Made by a program: the position numbers and the translations under genes. A stretch of 64,000 bases of DNA from W0P28-013 sp051878315 (lineage in GTDB: Bacteria > Bacteroidota > Bacteroidia > Bacteroidales > Paludibacteraceae), in assembly GCA_051878315.1 (NCBI GenBank), contig JBJEJW010000022.1, positions 11,532-75,531 on the forward strand. The letters are read 5' to 3'. The stretch's first letter is position 1. Each line of letters starts with the position of its first letter. Positions 25,488 through 34,514 of the stretch are shown in pieces. Under the pieces are notes generated by a model that did not search any database, was not told the origin of the DNA, and saw nothing but the letters and a program-made list of their open reading frames with translations.

Positions 25488-26564
25488 TTACCTGATTGTT
25501 TGCCACTTCACCGAGAAAACCTGCGACGGATTGGTCGGGTCGTTGGTTATCAGTTGCAATGTTTTGGTAAACGTGTATGGTTGCAAATTACCGGCATCAA
25601 CCGTAATTTTCAGTTTCGCGGTTTTACCGCTTTTAATACGCGGTTTGGAAACTTCGGCACGAATATAATCGCTTCCAGAGACAATGGCACGCACCTGCAA
25701 CACATCAATACCGGCATTAGTCAAAGTCATGGTTATAGTATGTTTTTTACCTATGCGCAAATCGCCCATATCAAGCACTCTGTCGGACAACACGGCAATC
25801 GGTGCGGTCAAGCGTTCGACAGCAGTCAACGTACTAAAATCCTCAACCAGCACAGCACGCACAACAATATCGCCAACATTTTTACCATTCACGCCAAGGA
25901 GTACTTTACCGGTGGTGTATCCCCACGCCTCATTGCGATACGACAAATATTTCAGGGTGATCTGTGTCGTTTCGTTCGGTTTGAGTATTGTCGGCGCATC
26001 AATTACGACGTATTCCGGTGCCACAAAATCAAGACGTTGCGGTTCGGCCGTTGCATTGGCCACTTCCAACCGACGTTCGACTACTTCACCTTTGATGATG
26101 GTATCGAATACCACTATTGTTGCACGCAGATAAACATCGCCCAAATGGTAGGGATAGCGATTTTCGAGCGATTCAGCACGCGGCTCGACCTGACCTGTGA
26201 TGTCGAGCATTTCGACCAATGTAGCACCTTCGCCAACGAGTTCCACGCGCGCACTCTTATTGAAACGCCCGGGGCGGTCCCACGGATCGAATGTCAACGT
26301 TACATAACCGGAATCGTTCGGTTGAATCACCTCGTGTGTCCATTCGGGCGTGGTACAACCGCACGAGGCGGTTACGCGCTGTATGGTCAATGGTGCAAGA
26401 CCCGCATTGACGAATAAAAATTGATGCGACACTGCGCCACCATCTTCGCGCACACGACCGAAATCATATTCGGTTTCGACAAATCGGCATTCGGTTTGAC
26501 GTTGAGCCAATAGAGCGAAGCAACAAGCCGACATCATCAGGCTAACGATGAGAATACGTTTCAT
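25488..26564 (-). CDS. DUF1573 repeat protein
   Basis: A 358-residue secreted protein with a signal peptide (MKRILIVSLMMSACCFALLA). The N-terminal domain has the DUF1573 pattern: TEYDFGRVREDGGAVSHQF ... RVTASCGCTTPEWTHEVIQP ... VTLTFDPWDRPGRFNKSARV. Two more diverged beta-sandwich repeats follow (around residues 120-240 and 250-350) with the same fold but without the CGC motif. DUF1573 domains are Ig/ASPM-like and of unknown role, very common in Bacteroidetes. A shorter paralogue is next upstream at 26709. Confidence 0.85.
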   Translation of the reverse strand: MKRILIVSLMMSACCFALLAQRQTECRFVETEYDFGRVREDGGAVSHQFLFVNAGLAPLTIQRVTASCGCTTPEWTHEVIQPNDSGYVTLTFDPWDRPGRFNKSARVELVGEGATLVEMLDITGQVEPRAESLENRYPYHLGDVYLRATIVVFDTIIKGEVVERRLEVANATAEPQRLDFVAPEYVVIDAPTILKPNETTQITLKYLSYRNEAWGYTTGKVLLGVNGKNVGDIVVRAVLVEDFSTLTAVERLTAPIAVLSDRVLDMGDLRIGKKHTITMTLTNAGIDVLQVRAIVSGSDYIRAEVSKPRIKSGKTAKLKITVDAGNLQPYTFTKTLQLITNDPTNPSQVFSVKWQTIR

Positions 26565-26708
26565 ACGATTGATGGTTCATTGTGGTTGCACAACAATCTG
26601 CAACTTTATTTTACGACAAAGAGGGAAAAAGATTGTTTAGCGACTTTTCCCCTCGAAAAAAAATGCGTGGCCGTCAAGCAGCCGCCAACCGGTGTTTACA
26701 CAATATTT

Positions 26709-27116
26709 TTATTGTGCAGGAGCAGGTTCGGCCGGTTTTGGTTGTACATTACCTTTGATATAAAGCATTTCGGTGAAATCTTCGGTACCATTGGTCAATA
26801 CCACGGTAATGGATTTCGTGAAACTACCGGGGCGGGTTGCCGCAGCATATTTCACACGAATAGTTCCAACAGCGTTAGGTGCTATCGGTTCGTGGCTCCA
26901 TTCCGGTGTCGTGCAACCGCACGATGCTTTTACGCTTTTCAACGTGATGGGCGAAGCAAATTGGTTTACAAACGTAAACGTGGTAAAAATGTCGCCATCT
27001 TCTTGTTTTACCGTACCAAAGTCATGGGTGCGTTCGTTAAACTCGACGACTTGGTTTTCTTGTGCCGTGGCAACTATTGCTACGAACAACATTGCAAATA
27101 CAGCAATTTTTTTCAT
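26709..27116 (-). CDS. DUF1573 protein, single domain
   Basis: A 135-residue secreted protein with signal peptide MKKIAVFAMLFVAIVATAQ and one DUF1573 domain: ERTHDFGTVKQEDGDIFTTF, KSVKASCGCTTPEWSHEPIAP and RPGSFTKSITVVLTNG. The ASCGCTTPEWxHE core matches the large paralogue at 25488 almost exactly, so the two probably arose by duplication. The C-terminus PKPAEPAPAQ is Pro/Ala-rich. It has its own promoter (27166-27196). Function unknown. Confidence 0.85.
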   Translation of the reverse strand: MKKIAVFAMLFVAIVATAQENQVVEFNERTHDFGTVKQEDGDIFTTFTFVNQFASPITLKSVKASCGCTTPEWSHEPIAPNAVGTIRVKYAAATRPGSFTKSITVVLTNGTEDFTEMLYIKGNVQPKPAEPAPAQ

Positions 27117-27165
27117 GATGATAATGTTATAAATGAGTTAAACGTTAATAAGCAAAACGATTGTG

Positions 27166-27196
27166 CAAAATTACTATTTTTTTTGTTTATCGGCAA
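27166..27196 (-). promoter_or_regulatory. Promoter of the short DUF1573 gene
   Basis: On the minus strand TTG (27194-27196), 20 bases, TAATTTTG (27166-27173). Confidence 0.7.
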
Positions 27197-27218
27197 ATTT
27201 CGACAAAAAAGTTATGCA

Positions 27219-28247
27219 CTATTTATTGTGAATATGTTCAAAGCCGTGCAAATTGTGTGCCACCCTTCGACGTCGGATATAATACTGCCACAAGATGCTA
27301 CCCTGAAATTTGCCATTTATGTTGTGATTCACAGTCGCTTGTAAATTTTTGCAACGGTCGGCAACAAAATGTTTCCGCATAACGAAAAAATCTTTCTGTG
27401 CGCGCAGTACAGCACAAACATTCCGCCACTTTCCCTGACACAACAAATGCAATGCCGCAACCCAATCGAGCAATAGCCGTGCCGTCAAAATCGTCGATGC
27501 GGCAGGTTCGTTTTTGTATATCATCAGCAAATTGTTGCGAAAATTGAGATAAGTTTTCATAGGGTGTTCTGTGGCTAACGTTTTTGCACCGATATGATAC
27601 ACTGTGCTTTGCGGCAGACAGACTATACGGTTGCCGCGTGCCTGCAAACGCCAACAGAGGTCGATTTCCTCCATGTGTGCAAAGAAACGGCCGTCCAATC
27701 CGCCGACTTCGCGGAACTTGTCGGCACGCACCAACAAACAAGCGCCCGATGCCCAAAAAACATCGGCCACTGTGTCGTATTGTCCGTTATCGGGTTCGAG
27801 TGTCGATAGTATACGTCCGCGACAAAATGGATAGCCCAAAGCATCAATGTAACCGCCACATGCGCCGGCATATTCAAATTTTGTACGGTCGGTGTAACTC
27901 TTGATTTTGGGCTGACACGCCGCCACATCGGTATGCTGTGCCATGTAATCGATGAGCGGTTCCAACCAATGCACCGTTACTTCGACATCGGAATTAAGCA
28001 ACACAAAATAGTCGGCCTCGATTTGTGCGAGCGCGCGATTGTAACCTTCGGCAAAACCATAATTTTCGCTCAAGGTAATCAGTCGAACTTGCGGAAATGT
28101 TTGACGCAAAAGGTTCAACGAGCCATCGGTCGATGCGTTATCGGCAACAATGACTTCGGCATGTGGCGAATGTTCCACCACCGATGGCAGCAGCGTACGC
28201 AACAAGGCTTCGCCGTTGTAGTTCAATATGACGACAGCCGTTTTCAT
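27219..28247 (-). CDS. Glycosyltransferase family 2
   Basis: A 342-residue GT-A glycosyltransferase. MKTAVVILNYNGEALLRTLL begins the nucleotide-sugar fold; VIVADNASTDGSLNLL and DYFVLLNSDVEV (the DxD-like site) follow; VFWASGACLLVRADKFREVGGLDGRFFAHMEEIDLCWRLQ matches the rhamnosyl-type acceptor region with ED motif. The start at 28247 overlaps the last four bases of the acyltransferase gene, which suggests translational coupling. It may act on a cell-surface polysaccharide or a lipid carrier; the substrate is unknown. Confidence 0.9.
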   Translation of the reverse strand: MKTAVVILNYNGEALLRTLLPSVVEHSPHAEVIVADNASTDGSLNLLRQTFPQVRLITLSENYGFAEGYNRALAQIEADYFVLLNSDVEVTVHWLEPLIDYMAQHTDVAACQPKIKSYTDRTKFEYAGACGGYIDALGYPFCRGRILSTLEPDNGQYDTVADVFWASGACLLVRADKFREVGGLDGRFFAHMEEIDLCWRLQARGNRIVCLPQSTVYHIGAKTLATEHPMKTYLNFRNNLLMIYKNEPAASTILTARLLLDWVAALHLLCQGKWRNVCAVLRAQKDFFVMRKHFVADRCKNLQATVNHNINGKFQGSILWQYYIRRRRVAHNLHGFEHIHNK

Positions 28248-29134
28248 GTGTATGTATTTGGACGTCGGTGTTTCCAACGTTTGTGCGACCATAACCACCA
28301 AGCAGGATTTTCTACAATATTTTGTTCCATGCGTCGTGCGTATTTTTCGACCAAAGCATTTGGCGGCACGGCTTGCGGATTATCGCAAAGCGGTTCCAAA
28401 CGGCAGACATAGTATCCGCGTTTCACCTTTTTCACCGCCAAAAACACTACCGGTTCGTTCTGCTTGCGAGCAATCTGTTCCCAACCTGTCAAAAACGGCG
28501 TATCCTGATTGAGCCATGTAGTCCAATAGTGCGCATTGCTCAGCGAGGGCGTCTGGTCGGCAATGAAAGCCATGACAAACGGTTTGCCCAAACGTTTCAG
28601 TTCGACAATGCCCCGCAACACCTGTTTTCGCGCATAGCAATGCGTACCGTAACGTGAACGCAAGTGCAAGAAAAACTGATCCATTGCACTGTTTTTCAAC
28701 GTTTTATATAGTGTCGAGACATTCAAGCCGTGTAAATGAAATGGCAACGAGCAGACCCATTCCCAATTACCATAATGACCAAAGACGGCAAAAATATTAC
28801 GCCCTTGTGCGGCATATTGTTCGAGCAATTCGGTATTTTCGAAAACAATGCGTTTACTGATTTCGCGTTCGTTCATGTGCATCATGCGCAACGTTTCAAA
28901 AGCATAGTCGCACAAATGACGATAGAAGTGCCGTTCGATGGTACGGAGTTCTACTTCGTTTTTATCGGGAAAGGCATTGCGCAAATTGGTGCGCGTTACC
29001 TTAACACGGTACTTAACAATATGATATACAAGTATATAGCAGCAATCGGACAAGACATATAATACACGTAATGGCAGTAACGACATCGGCCACAATAGGG
29101 CATATACTATGTAAAATCCGATTTTTTTCATCAA
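28244..29134 (-). CDS. Lipid A biosynthesis-type acyltransferase
   Basis: A 296-residue LpxL/HtrB-type enzyme with one N-terminal membrane anchor (IGFYIVYALLWPMSLLPLRV). AVFGHYGNWEWVCSLP holds the HX4E catalytic pattern, and the KTLKNSAMDQFFLHLRSRYG and VMAFIADQTPSLSNAHYWTTWL segments match the family. It transfers a secondary acyl chain to lipid A or acts on another glycolipid. It overlaps the stop of the preceding acidic protein gene by four bases and is followed by a coupled glycosyltransferase, forming a tight cluster with dnaX. Confidence 0.9.
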   Translation of the reverse strand: MMKKIGFYIVYALLWPMSLLPLRVLYVLSDCCYILVYHIVKYRVKVTRTNLRNAFPDKNEVELRTIERHFYRHLCDYAFETLRMMHMNEREISKRIVFENTELLEQYAAQGRNIFAVFGHYGNWEWVCSLPFHLHGLNVSTLYKTLKNSAMDQFFLHLRSRYGTHCYARKQVLRGIVELKRLGKPFVMAFIADQTPSLSNAHYWTTWLNQDTPFLTGWEQIARKQNEPVVFLAVKKVKRGYYVCRLEPLCDNPQAVPPNALVEKYARRMEQNIVENPAWWLWSHKRWKHRRPNTYT

Positions 29135-29463
29135 ACTTCGGTATAAATGCCGATGCGTTTGCCATATTCAAACTCGCCATCGAGAATCTCTTGCAAATCG
29201 TCTTCGGTGAGTTGTACTACGTTTTCTTTTTGGATGACATTCCAAATGTAATTGTGCATATCGTCTTCGGCAATAGCGGCTTCATCGTCGCCACCATCGC
29301 TGTCCATCAAATGATTTTTGTCGTAATATTCGCACAACACATCAAGCACATATTGTACATCGTCGTCGGTGATTTTGCGTTTCGCCTCGTCCGACAAAGT
29401 CGCAAGTATAAATTGAACAGCTTCGCTGTCATCAAATTCAAAAGGTTCTGGTTCGTTTGACAT
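29131..29463 (-). CDS. Acidic small protein between dnaX and acyltransferase
   Basis: A 110-residue, very acidic protein (MSNEPEPFEFDDSEAVQFIL; DSDGGDDEAAIAEDD; QLTEDDLQEILDGEFEYG) without a signal peptide or membrane segment. I do not recognise its family with certainty; homologues with this composition are common beside dnaX-like genes in Bacteroidales. Its stop overlaps the start of the acyltransferase gene by four bases, so the two are translationally coupled. Role unknown. Confidence 0.75.
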   Translation of the reverse strand: MSNEPEPFEFDDSEAVQFILATLSDEAKRKITDDDVQYVLDVLCEYYDKNHLMDSDGGDDEAAIAEDDMHNYIWNVIQKENVVQLTEDDLQEILDGEFEYGKRIGIYTEV

Positions 29464-29488
29464 AAAATACTGATTTTGAATTATATAA

Positions 29489-31237
29489 TTATATTAACTC
29501 CAAGCCTAATTGTTGCGATAATTGATCAAAACATGGATTTTGTTGGCGCATTTGGGTAAATCGTTCTTCAGGCGTAAAAGCCTCGTCGCGTTGTTGTTCT
29601 GTGACACACACGGCAAAATCAATATAGTCATTATTCAAATGTTGACGCAACGATGCAAGTATTTGGTCCCGATATTTTTCCAATTCTTTTTGCTGTAAAG
29701 TATTGAACACAAATACGGAATATCGTTCGTCTGTGTCTTTGACCGGCAAGCAATTGAGCAAGGTATTCGTGGCATGTGCGTCGTCGCTCAACGTAGCAGC
29801 AAAATCTTTCCACGCGCACACAAAGTCGTAATCGGAGAAAGCATTTCGGCGTTCGGACGATGACGGCACAGTGTCAGCGGACTGTGATTGTGTTTCGGGC
29901 GCAGGTACCGGTATATCGGTTGTGAGTGTCGTTATCGACATACCATATTTAGGTTTAGGTGTCGATGCGGGCTGCGCAGTCTGCTGTTGCGACACTGGCG
30001 CCACGCTTGGTTGCGATACCACCGCCGGTTGCGGTTTAGACACCGGTTCTTGAATCGGCTGTGATACAGGCTGTTGTAGTGTTTCTGTCGATTGAGGCAG
30101 AGGTTTTATAATGTCCGTTTTAACGGGTTCCTGCACCACTTCAACGCCTGTCAGTTGACATAAACGTATCAAGGTCAGTTCCACCAACAGCCGTTTGTTG
30201 CGACTGACACGATAATTCAGGTCGCATTCGTTGGTTATCTCCAAGGCTTTATACAAAAACGGAATCGGACAGCGCTGCGCTTGTGCGACGTAATTATCGG
30301 CCACAGCAGCACCAACTTCGAGCAACGTTTTTGTAGCGGCATCGTGCGCTACCAACAGATTACGGAAATGTTCGGCCAAGCCGGTAATAAAATATTGAGC
30401 ATCAAAACCTTTGCGCAAGATTTCGTCGAAGGTAACAAGACTATGTGTTACTTGTCCGGCCAAAAAATCATCGGTCAAGCGAAAATAATAATCGTAGTCG
30501 AGTACATTCAAATTTTCGATAACGCTCCGGTAAGTAACATTGCCGCCACAAAAACTCACCACTTGGTCGAAAATGGAGAGAGCGTCGCGCATGGCACCAT
30601 CGGCTTTTTGCGCAATGACATTCAGGGCTTCGGGATCGGCCGTAACGCCCTCGCTCTGAGCGACATATTGCAGATGTTTCACTGCATCGTCAATGCGAAT
30701 GCGATTAAAATCGTATATTTGACATCGCGACAAGATAGTCGGAATGATTTTGTGTTTTTCGGTTGTGGCCAATATGAATATGGCGTACGACGGAGGTTCC
30801 TCAAGGGTTTTCAGGAAGGCGTTGAATGCGGCTGTCGAGAGCATGTGTACCTCGTCGATGATATAGACACTGTATTTGCCGACTTGTGGCGGTATGCGTA
30901 CCTGTTCGACCAATGAGCGAATATCATCTACCGAGTTATTCGATGCGGCATCAAGTTCGTGAATATTGAATGAGCGTTGTTCGTTGAATCCGCGACACGA
31001 TTCGCACTCGTTGCACGCCTCGCCATCGGGTGTTGGATGTGCGCAGTTGATCGTTTTAGCAAATATGCGTGCACACGTGGTTTTACCCACGCCGCGCGGG
31101 CCGCAAAACAAGTAGGCATGTGCCAAATGATTGGTGGCGATAGCATTTTTCAGTGTCGTTGTCAGTGCCTCCTGCCCCACTACCGATTTGAACGTCGCGG
31201 GACGATACTTGCGTGCCGATACGATATATTGCTCCAT
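29489..31237 (-). CDS. dnaX: DNA polymerase III subunits gamma and tau
   Basis: Clamp-loader subunit of the replicative polymerase. The 582-residue protein starts MEQYIVSARKYRPATFKSVVGQ (RARxYRP-like start). It has Walker A GPRGVGKTTCARIFAK, a zinc motif C...CNECESC, Walker B VYIIDEVHMLS, and SRC motif LSRCQIYDF. Residues about 360-450 are a Gln/Pro/Thr-rich flexible linker (QPVSQPIQEPVSKPQPAVV), and the tail after it is the tau-like part, DYDFVCAWKDFAATLSDD. The start at 31237 is chosen because the promoter box lies at 31258-31265 and the 5'-most alternative would be upstream of it. Confidence 0.95.
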   Translation of the reverse strand: MEQYIVSARKYRPATFKSVVGQEALTTTLKNAIATNHLAHAYLFCGPRGVGKTTCARIFAKTINCAHPTPDGEACNECESCRGFNEQRSFNIHELDAASNNSVDDIRSLVEQVRIPPQVGKYSVYIIDEVHMLSTAAFNAFLKTLEEPPSYAIFILATTEKHKIIPTILSRCQIYDFNRIRIDDAVKHLQYVAQSEGVTADPEALNVIAQKADGAMRDALSIFDQVVSFCGGNVTYRSVIENLNVLDYDYYFRLTDDFLAGQVTHSLVTFDEILRKGFDAQYFITGLAEHFRNLLVAHDAATKTLLEVGAAVADNYVAQAQRCPIPFLYKALEITNECDLNYRVSRNKRLLVELTLIRLCQLTGVEVVQEPVKTDIIKPLPQSTETLQQPVSQPIQEPVSKPQPAVVSQPSVAPVSQQQTAQPASTPKPKYGMSITTLTTDIPVPAPETQSQSADTVPSSSERRNAFSDYDFVCAWKDFAATLSDDAHATNTLLNCLPVKDTDERYSVFVFNTLQQKELEKYRDQILASLRQHLNNDYIDFAVCVTEQQRDEAFTPEERFTQMRQQNPCFDQLSQQLGLELI

Positions 31238-31257
31238 AAAACATATTTTTAGATGTG

Positions 31258-31265
31258 CAAAGTTA
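31258..31265 (-). promoter_or_regulatory. Promoter box of dnaX
   Basis: TAACTTTG on the minus strand. No good TTG at the usual distance. It is divergent from the divIC promoter. Confidence 0.5.
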
Positions 31266-31348
31266 CAAATTTTTGCCGATAAATCGCCGTTTGAACACAC
31301 TTTTTGTATTATTCTGCGCCAAAAAGTGTACGCTATCTGTTTTTTTAG

Positions 31349-31356
31349 TATTTTTG
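31349..31356 (+). promoter_or_regulatory. Promoter box of the divIC-dxs-trk operon
   Basis: TATTTTTG; 20 bases upstream is GTG in place of TTG. Confidence 0.5.
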
Positions 31357-31380
31357 TAGTTCGATTTGCAGCGTGCGTTC

Positions 31381-31677
31381 ATGAATAGTTTTAAGCGCAA
31401 AATCAAATTATTACTTACCAACAAATACATTGTTACATTGTTGGTATTTGGTGTGTATATCGTTTTTTTCGATGCAAACAATCTGATAGACCGTATGCAC
31501 ACACGCCGAAAAATTGCCGATTTGCAAAAAGAGATTGCCTTTTACAAACAAAACATCGAAACCGACCGTGCGAAACTCGAAACGCTCAATTCAAGCCTCG
31601 AAAATTTAGAAAAATTTGCGCGCGAAGAGTATTATATGCACAAACCGAACGAAGATATTTTCATCATAAACGAATAG
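31381..31677 (+). CDS. FtsB/DivIC-type septum protein
   Basis: A 98-residue membrane protein: short cytoplasmic basic start (MNSFKRKIKLLL), one transmembrane helix (IVTLLVFGVYIVFF), then a coiled-coil of periplasmic type (RRKIADLQKEIAFYKQNIET, further DRAKLETLNSSLENLEKFAREEYYMHKPNEDIF). The EEYYMHKPNEDIF segment matches the FtsB/DivIC septum-formation family, which bridges FtsL and FtsQ. It is the first gene of a likely operon with the pseudouridine synthase gene, dxs, trkA and trkH. The alternative start at 31366 adds five residues. Confidence 0.85.
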   Translation: MNSFKRKIKLLLTNKYIVTLLVFGVYIVFFDANNLIDRMHTRRKIADLQKEIAFYKQNIETDRAKLETLNSSLENLEKFAREEYYMHKPNEDIFIINE

Positions 31678-31686
31678 GAGAACACC

Positions 31687-32571
31687 GTGGCAGTACCATA
31701 CAGAAAAAGACAGCAAGAATCGTTGTTGCACGTTACGGACAAGACAACTTTATTCGCTTTTTTAATCGCCCAACTACCGGATAAAAGTCGCAACACCGTC
31801 AAATCGTATTTGGCACACAGACAAGTCGCCGTCAACGGTTGTGTAAGCACCGCCTTTGACACCGTGTTACACGCCGGCGACATTGTGGCCATACGCGCCA
31901 TAGGCGAACATGCGCCGAATCCGAACAACAAAATACGCATTGTGTTCGAAGACGACGACTTGATGATTGTCGATAAAAAATATGGTGTCATCAGTCAAAG
32001 CAACCACACCGAAAACAAAGAAACCGCTTACAGCATAGCATGCGAACACGTTATGCGGCATCAGCAAAGAGCCGATGTTTATTTAGTGCATCCGCTCGAC
32101 CGCGAGGTATCAGGATTGCTATTGTTTGCCAAATCGGAAGAAGCGTTCAAACGTTTGCATAGCGATTGGCAACGAGGTACCGTGCAACAAACATTCGTGG
32201 CCGTCGTCGAGGGATTGCCGGCACAAACAGCCGGTACAATGACACATTGGCTGACACACAACCGACAAGCCAACAAACCTGTTGCCACATCGGTCGAAAA
32301 TGGAGGCCGCAAGGCGGTAACACATTTCAAAGTATTGAAATCCAATGGACGTTTTGCGCAGGTGGAACTGGTACCGGCCACCGATTTCAGCAGCCAGATG
32401 CGTGTGCAATTAGCAGCGGCAGGCACACCTATCGCCGGCGACAAACGATTCGGTGCACGCAGCAACCCCATCGGTCGGCTGTGTCTGCATGCACAAGCCT
32501 TATCGTTTTATCACCCATTCACAGGCAAGCCGCTTCATTTCGACACCGGTATTCCTGCATACTTTCAATAA
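31687..32571 (+). CDS. RluA-family pseudouridine synthase, divergent
   Basis: A 294-residue protein with a GTG start, nine bases after the divIC-like gene. An N-terminal S4 domain (residues about 10-70: TLFAFLIAQLPDKSRNTVKS, RQVAVNGC) precedes the catalytic domain. The family motif HRLDxxTSG is here HPLDREVSGLLLFAKS: the Asp is kept but Arg is replaced by Pro. The second signature TGRxHQIR is present only as TDFSSQMRVQLAAAG. Both changes at conserved sites suggest a diverged or re-targeted enzyme, or loss of activity. The position before dxs is typical for Bacteroidetes. Confidence 0.82.
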   Translation: MAVPYRKRQQESLLHVTDKTTLFAFLIAQLPDKSRNTVKSYLAHRQVAVNGCVSTAFDTVLHAGDIVAIRAIGEHAPNPNNKIRIVFEDDDLMIVDKKYGVISQSNHTENKETAYSIACEHVMRHQQRADVYLVHPLDREVSGLLLFAKSEEAFKRLHSDWQRGTVQQTFVAVVEGLPAQTAGTMTHWLTHNRQANKPVATSVENGGRKAVTHFKVLKSNGRFAQVELVPATDFSSQMRVQLAAAGTPIAGDKRFGARSNPIGRLCLHAQALSFYHPFTGKPLHFDTGIPAYFQ

Positions 32572-32608
32572 TTTTTAACCGTCAATAAAGCAAGTTCGCA
32601 TTTCCAAC

Positions 32609-34501
32609 ATGTTATTAGAGCAAATAAATTCTCCGGCCGATTTGAAACGTCTCTCGCACGAGCAACTACCGGCAGTATGTAATGAATTGCGTCAATTCAT
32701 CATCAACGAATTGGCACACAATCCCGGTCATTTAGGAGCGAGTCTTGGCGTGATAGAATTGACGGTCGCCATCCACTATGTATTCGACACACCCTACGAC
32801 CGCATCGTATGGGATGTCGGGCATCAGGCATACGCCCACAAAATTCTGACCGGCCGACGCACGCGGTTTCATACCAATCGCCAATTTCATGGTCTGAGCG
32901 GATTCCCGACTCCCAAAGAAAGTGAATACGATATATTTGGCGTCGGGCACTCCTCCACTTCCATATCAGCTGCATTAGGCTTGTCGATTGCTGCCAAACT
33001 GCATCACGAAAATCGGCAGGTAGTGGCCGTTATCGGCGATGGCGCCATGACCGGCGGATTGGCATTCGAAGGACTGAATAACGCATCGACCAATCCGAAC
33101 AACTTACTTGTCATACTCAACGACAACCACATGGCCATCGACCCGATAAAAGGCGGTGTTAGTCAATTTTTGGGACGCATCCACACCTCACCGACCTACA
33201 ATCGCTGGCGGTATGACATTTACAAAATGTTACGCTCCATGCACATTGTCGATGACAAAAGCCGCAACAAAATCCTTCGTCTGAACAATTCACTGAAATC
33301 GCTCCGTTCGAACACCGACAACAACATATTCGAAGGGCTAAACATGCGATACTTCGGACCGGTGGACGGACATAATGTCGAGTTGCTGGTAAACACGCTG
33401 AACGAAATCAAAAATTTCAAAGGGCCAAAAGTATTGCACATCATTACCAAAAAAGGAAAAGGTTATGCGCCGGCCGAAGAAGCGGTAACCGTATGGCATG
33501 CACCTGGCGAATTTGACCCTCAAACAGGAAAACGCATTCTGCACGACACCGACAATCAGCCGCCATTATTCCAAGACGTATTCGGACATACACTACTCGA
33601 GTTGGCCGAGCGCAACGACAAAATCGTAGGCATAACACCGGCTATGCCGAGCGGCTGTTCGATGACATACATGATGAAAGCCATGCCCGACCGCACATTC
33701 GATGTCGGCATTGCCGAAGGTCATGCCGTTACCTTTTCGGCGGGATTGGCCACCGAAGGATTCTTGCCTTTTTGCAATATCTACTCGTCGTTTATGCAAC
33801 GCGCCTACGACAACGTCATACACGACGTAGCACTGCAACAGTTGAATGTTGTTTTCTGCCTCGATCGCGCCGGCATTGTCGGCAGCGATGGTGCCACCCA
33901 CCAAGGCGAATTTGATTTGGCTTATTTTCGTTGCATACCAAACCTGACGATTGCCTCGCCACTGAACGAACACGAACTACGTAACCTCATGTTCACTGCA
34001 CAGCAACCCGACCGTGGAGCATTTGTCATACGCTATCCGCGCGGACGTGGCGTACTGACCGAATGGCGAAACACAATGCAAGTACTACCCATCGGGCACG
34101 GCCAACAATTAAAGAACGGGCACGACGCTGTTGTATTGTCATTAGGTCCTATCGGGAATACGGTACAACAAGCCATTGCGACTATAGAGCAGCGTACCGA
34201 TATAAGCATCGCGCACTACGATATGCGTTACTTGAAGCCTATCGACACAGATATACTGCACGAAGTCGGACAACGTTTTGCTCATATATTTACCGTTGAA
34301 GACGGCGTGATTGCCGGTGGATTAGGCAGTGCCGTCCTCGAATTTATGGCTGACAACGATTACCGGCCACACGTTACCCGTATCGGCATCAACGACCAAT
34401 TCGTAGAACACGGTACGCAAGCCGAGCTCTATCACATGCTCGGCCTGGACGCCGAAGGCATTGCCGAAACCATTATTACAAAACTAAAATCAGACAACTA
34501 A
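32609..34501 (+). CDS. dxs: 1-deoxy-D-xylulose-5-phosphate synthase
   Basis: First enzyme of the MEP isoprenoid pathway, condensing pyruvate and glyceraldehyde-3-phosphate with thiamine diphosphate. The 630-residue protein contains VWDVGHQAYAHKILTGR, GDGAMTGGLAFEGLNN (the ThDP-binding GDG...N motif), HIITKKGKGYAPAEE, and the transketolase C-terminal parts FDVGIAEGHAVTFSAGLA and FVIRYPRGRG. It sits between the pseudouridine synthase gene and trkA on one strand; the neighbours overlap little (13 bases to trkA), so one transcript is likely. The partner ispF is elsewhere in this window. Confidence 0.97.
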   Translation: MLLEQINSPADLKRLSHEQLPAVCNELRQFIINELAHNPGHLGASLGVIELTVAIHYVFDTPYDRIVWDVGHQAYAHKILTGRRTRFHTNRQFHGLSGFPTPKESEYDIFGVGHSSTSISAALGLSIAAKLHHENRQVVAVIGDGAMTGGLAFEGLNNASTNPNNLLVILNDNHMAIDPIKGGVSQFLGRIHTSPTYNRWRYDIYKMLRSMHIVDDKSRNKILRLNNSLKSLRSNTDNNIFEGLNMRYFGPVDGHNVELLVNTLNEIKNFKGPKVLHIITKKGKGYAPAEEAVTVWHAPGEFDPQTGKRILHDTDNQPPLFQDVFGHTLLELAERNDKIVGITPAMPSGCSMTYMMKAMPDRTFDVGIAEGHAVTFSAGLATEGFLPFCNIYSSFMQRAYDNVIHDVALQQLNVVFCLDRAGIVGSDGATHQGEFDLAYFRCIPNLTIASPLNEHELRNLMFTAQQPDRGAFVIRYPRGRGVLTEWRNTMQVLPIGHGQQLKNGHDAVVLSLGPIGNTVQQAIATIEQRTDISIAHYDMRYLKPIDTDILHEVGQRFAHIFTVEDGVIAGGLGSAVLEFMADNDYRPHVTRIGINDQFVEHGTQAELYHMLGLDAEGIAETIITKLKSDN

Positions 34502-34514
34502 CAAACAATAAGTT

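Noticed and set aside
25374..26417. 347-codon plus-strand frame
   Set aside because: Antisense to a DUF1573 gene, no recognisable domain.
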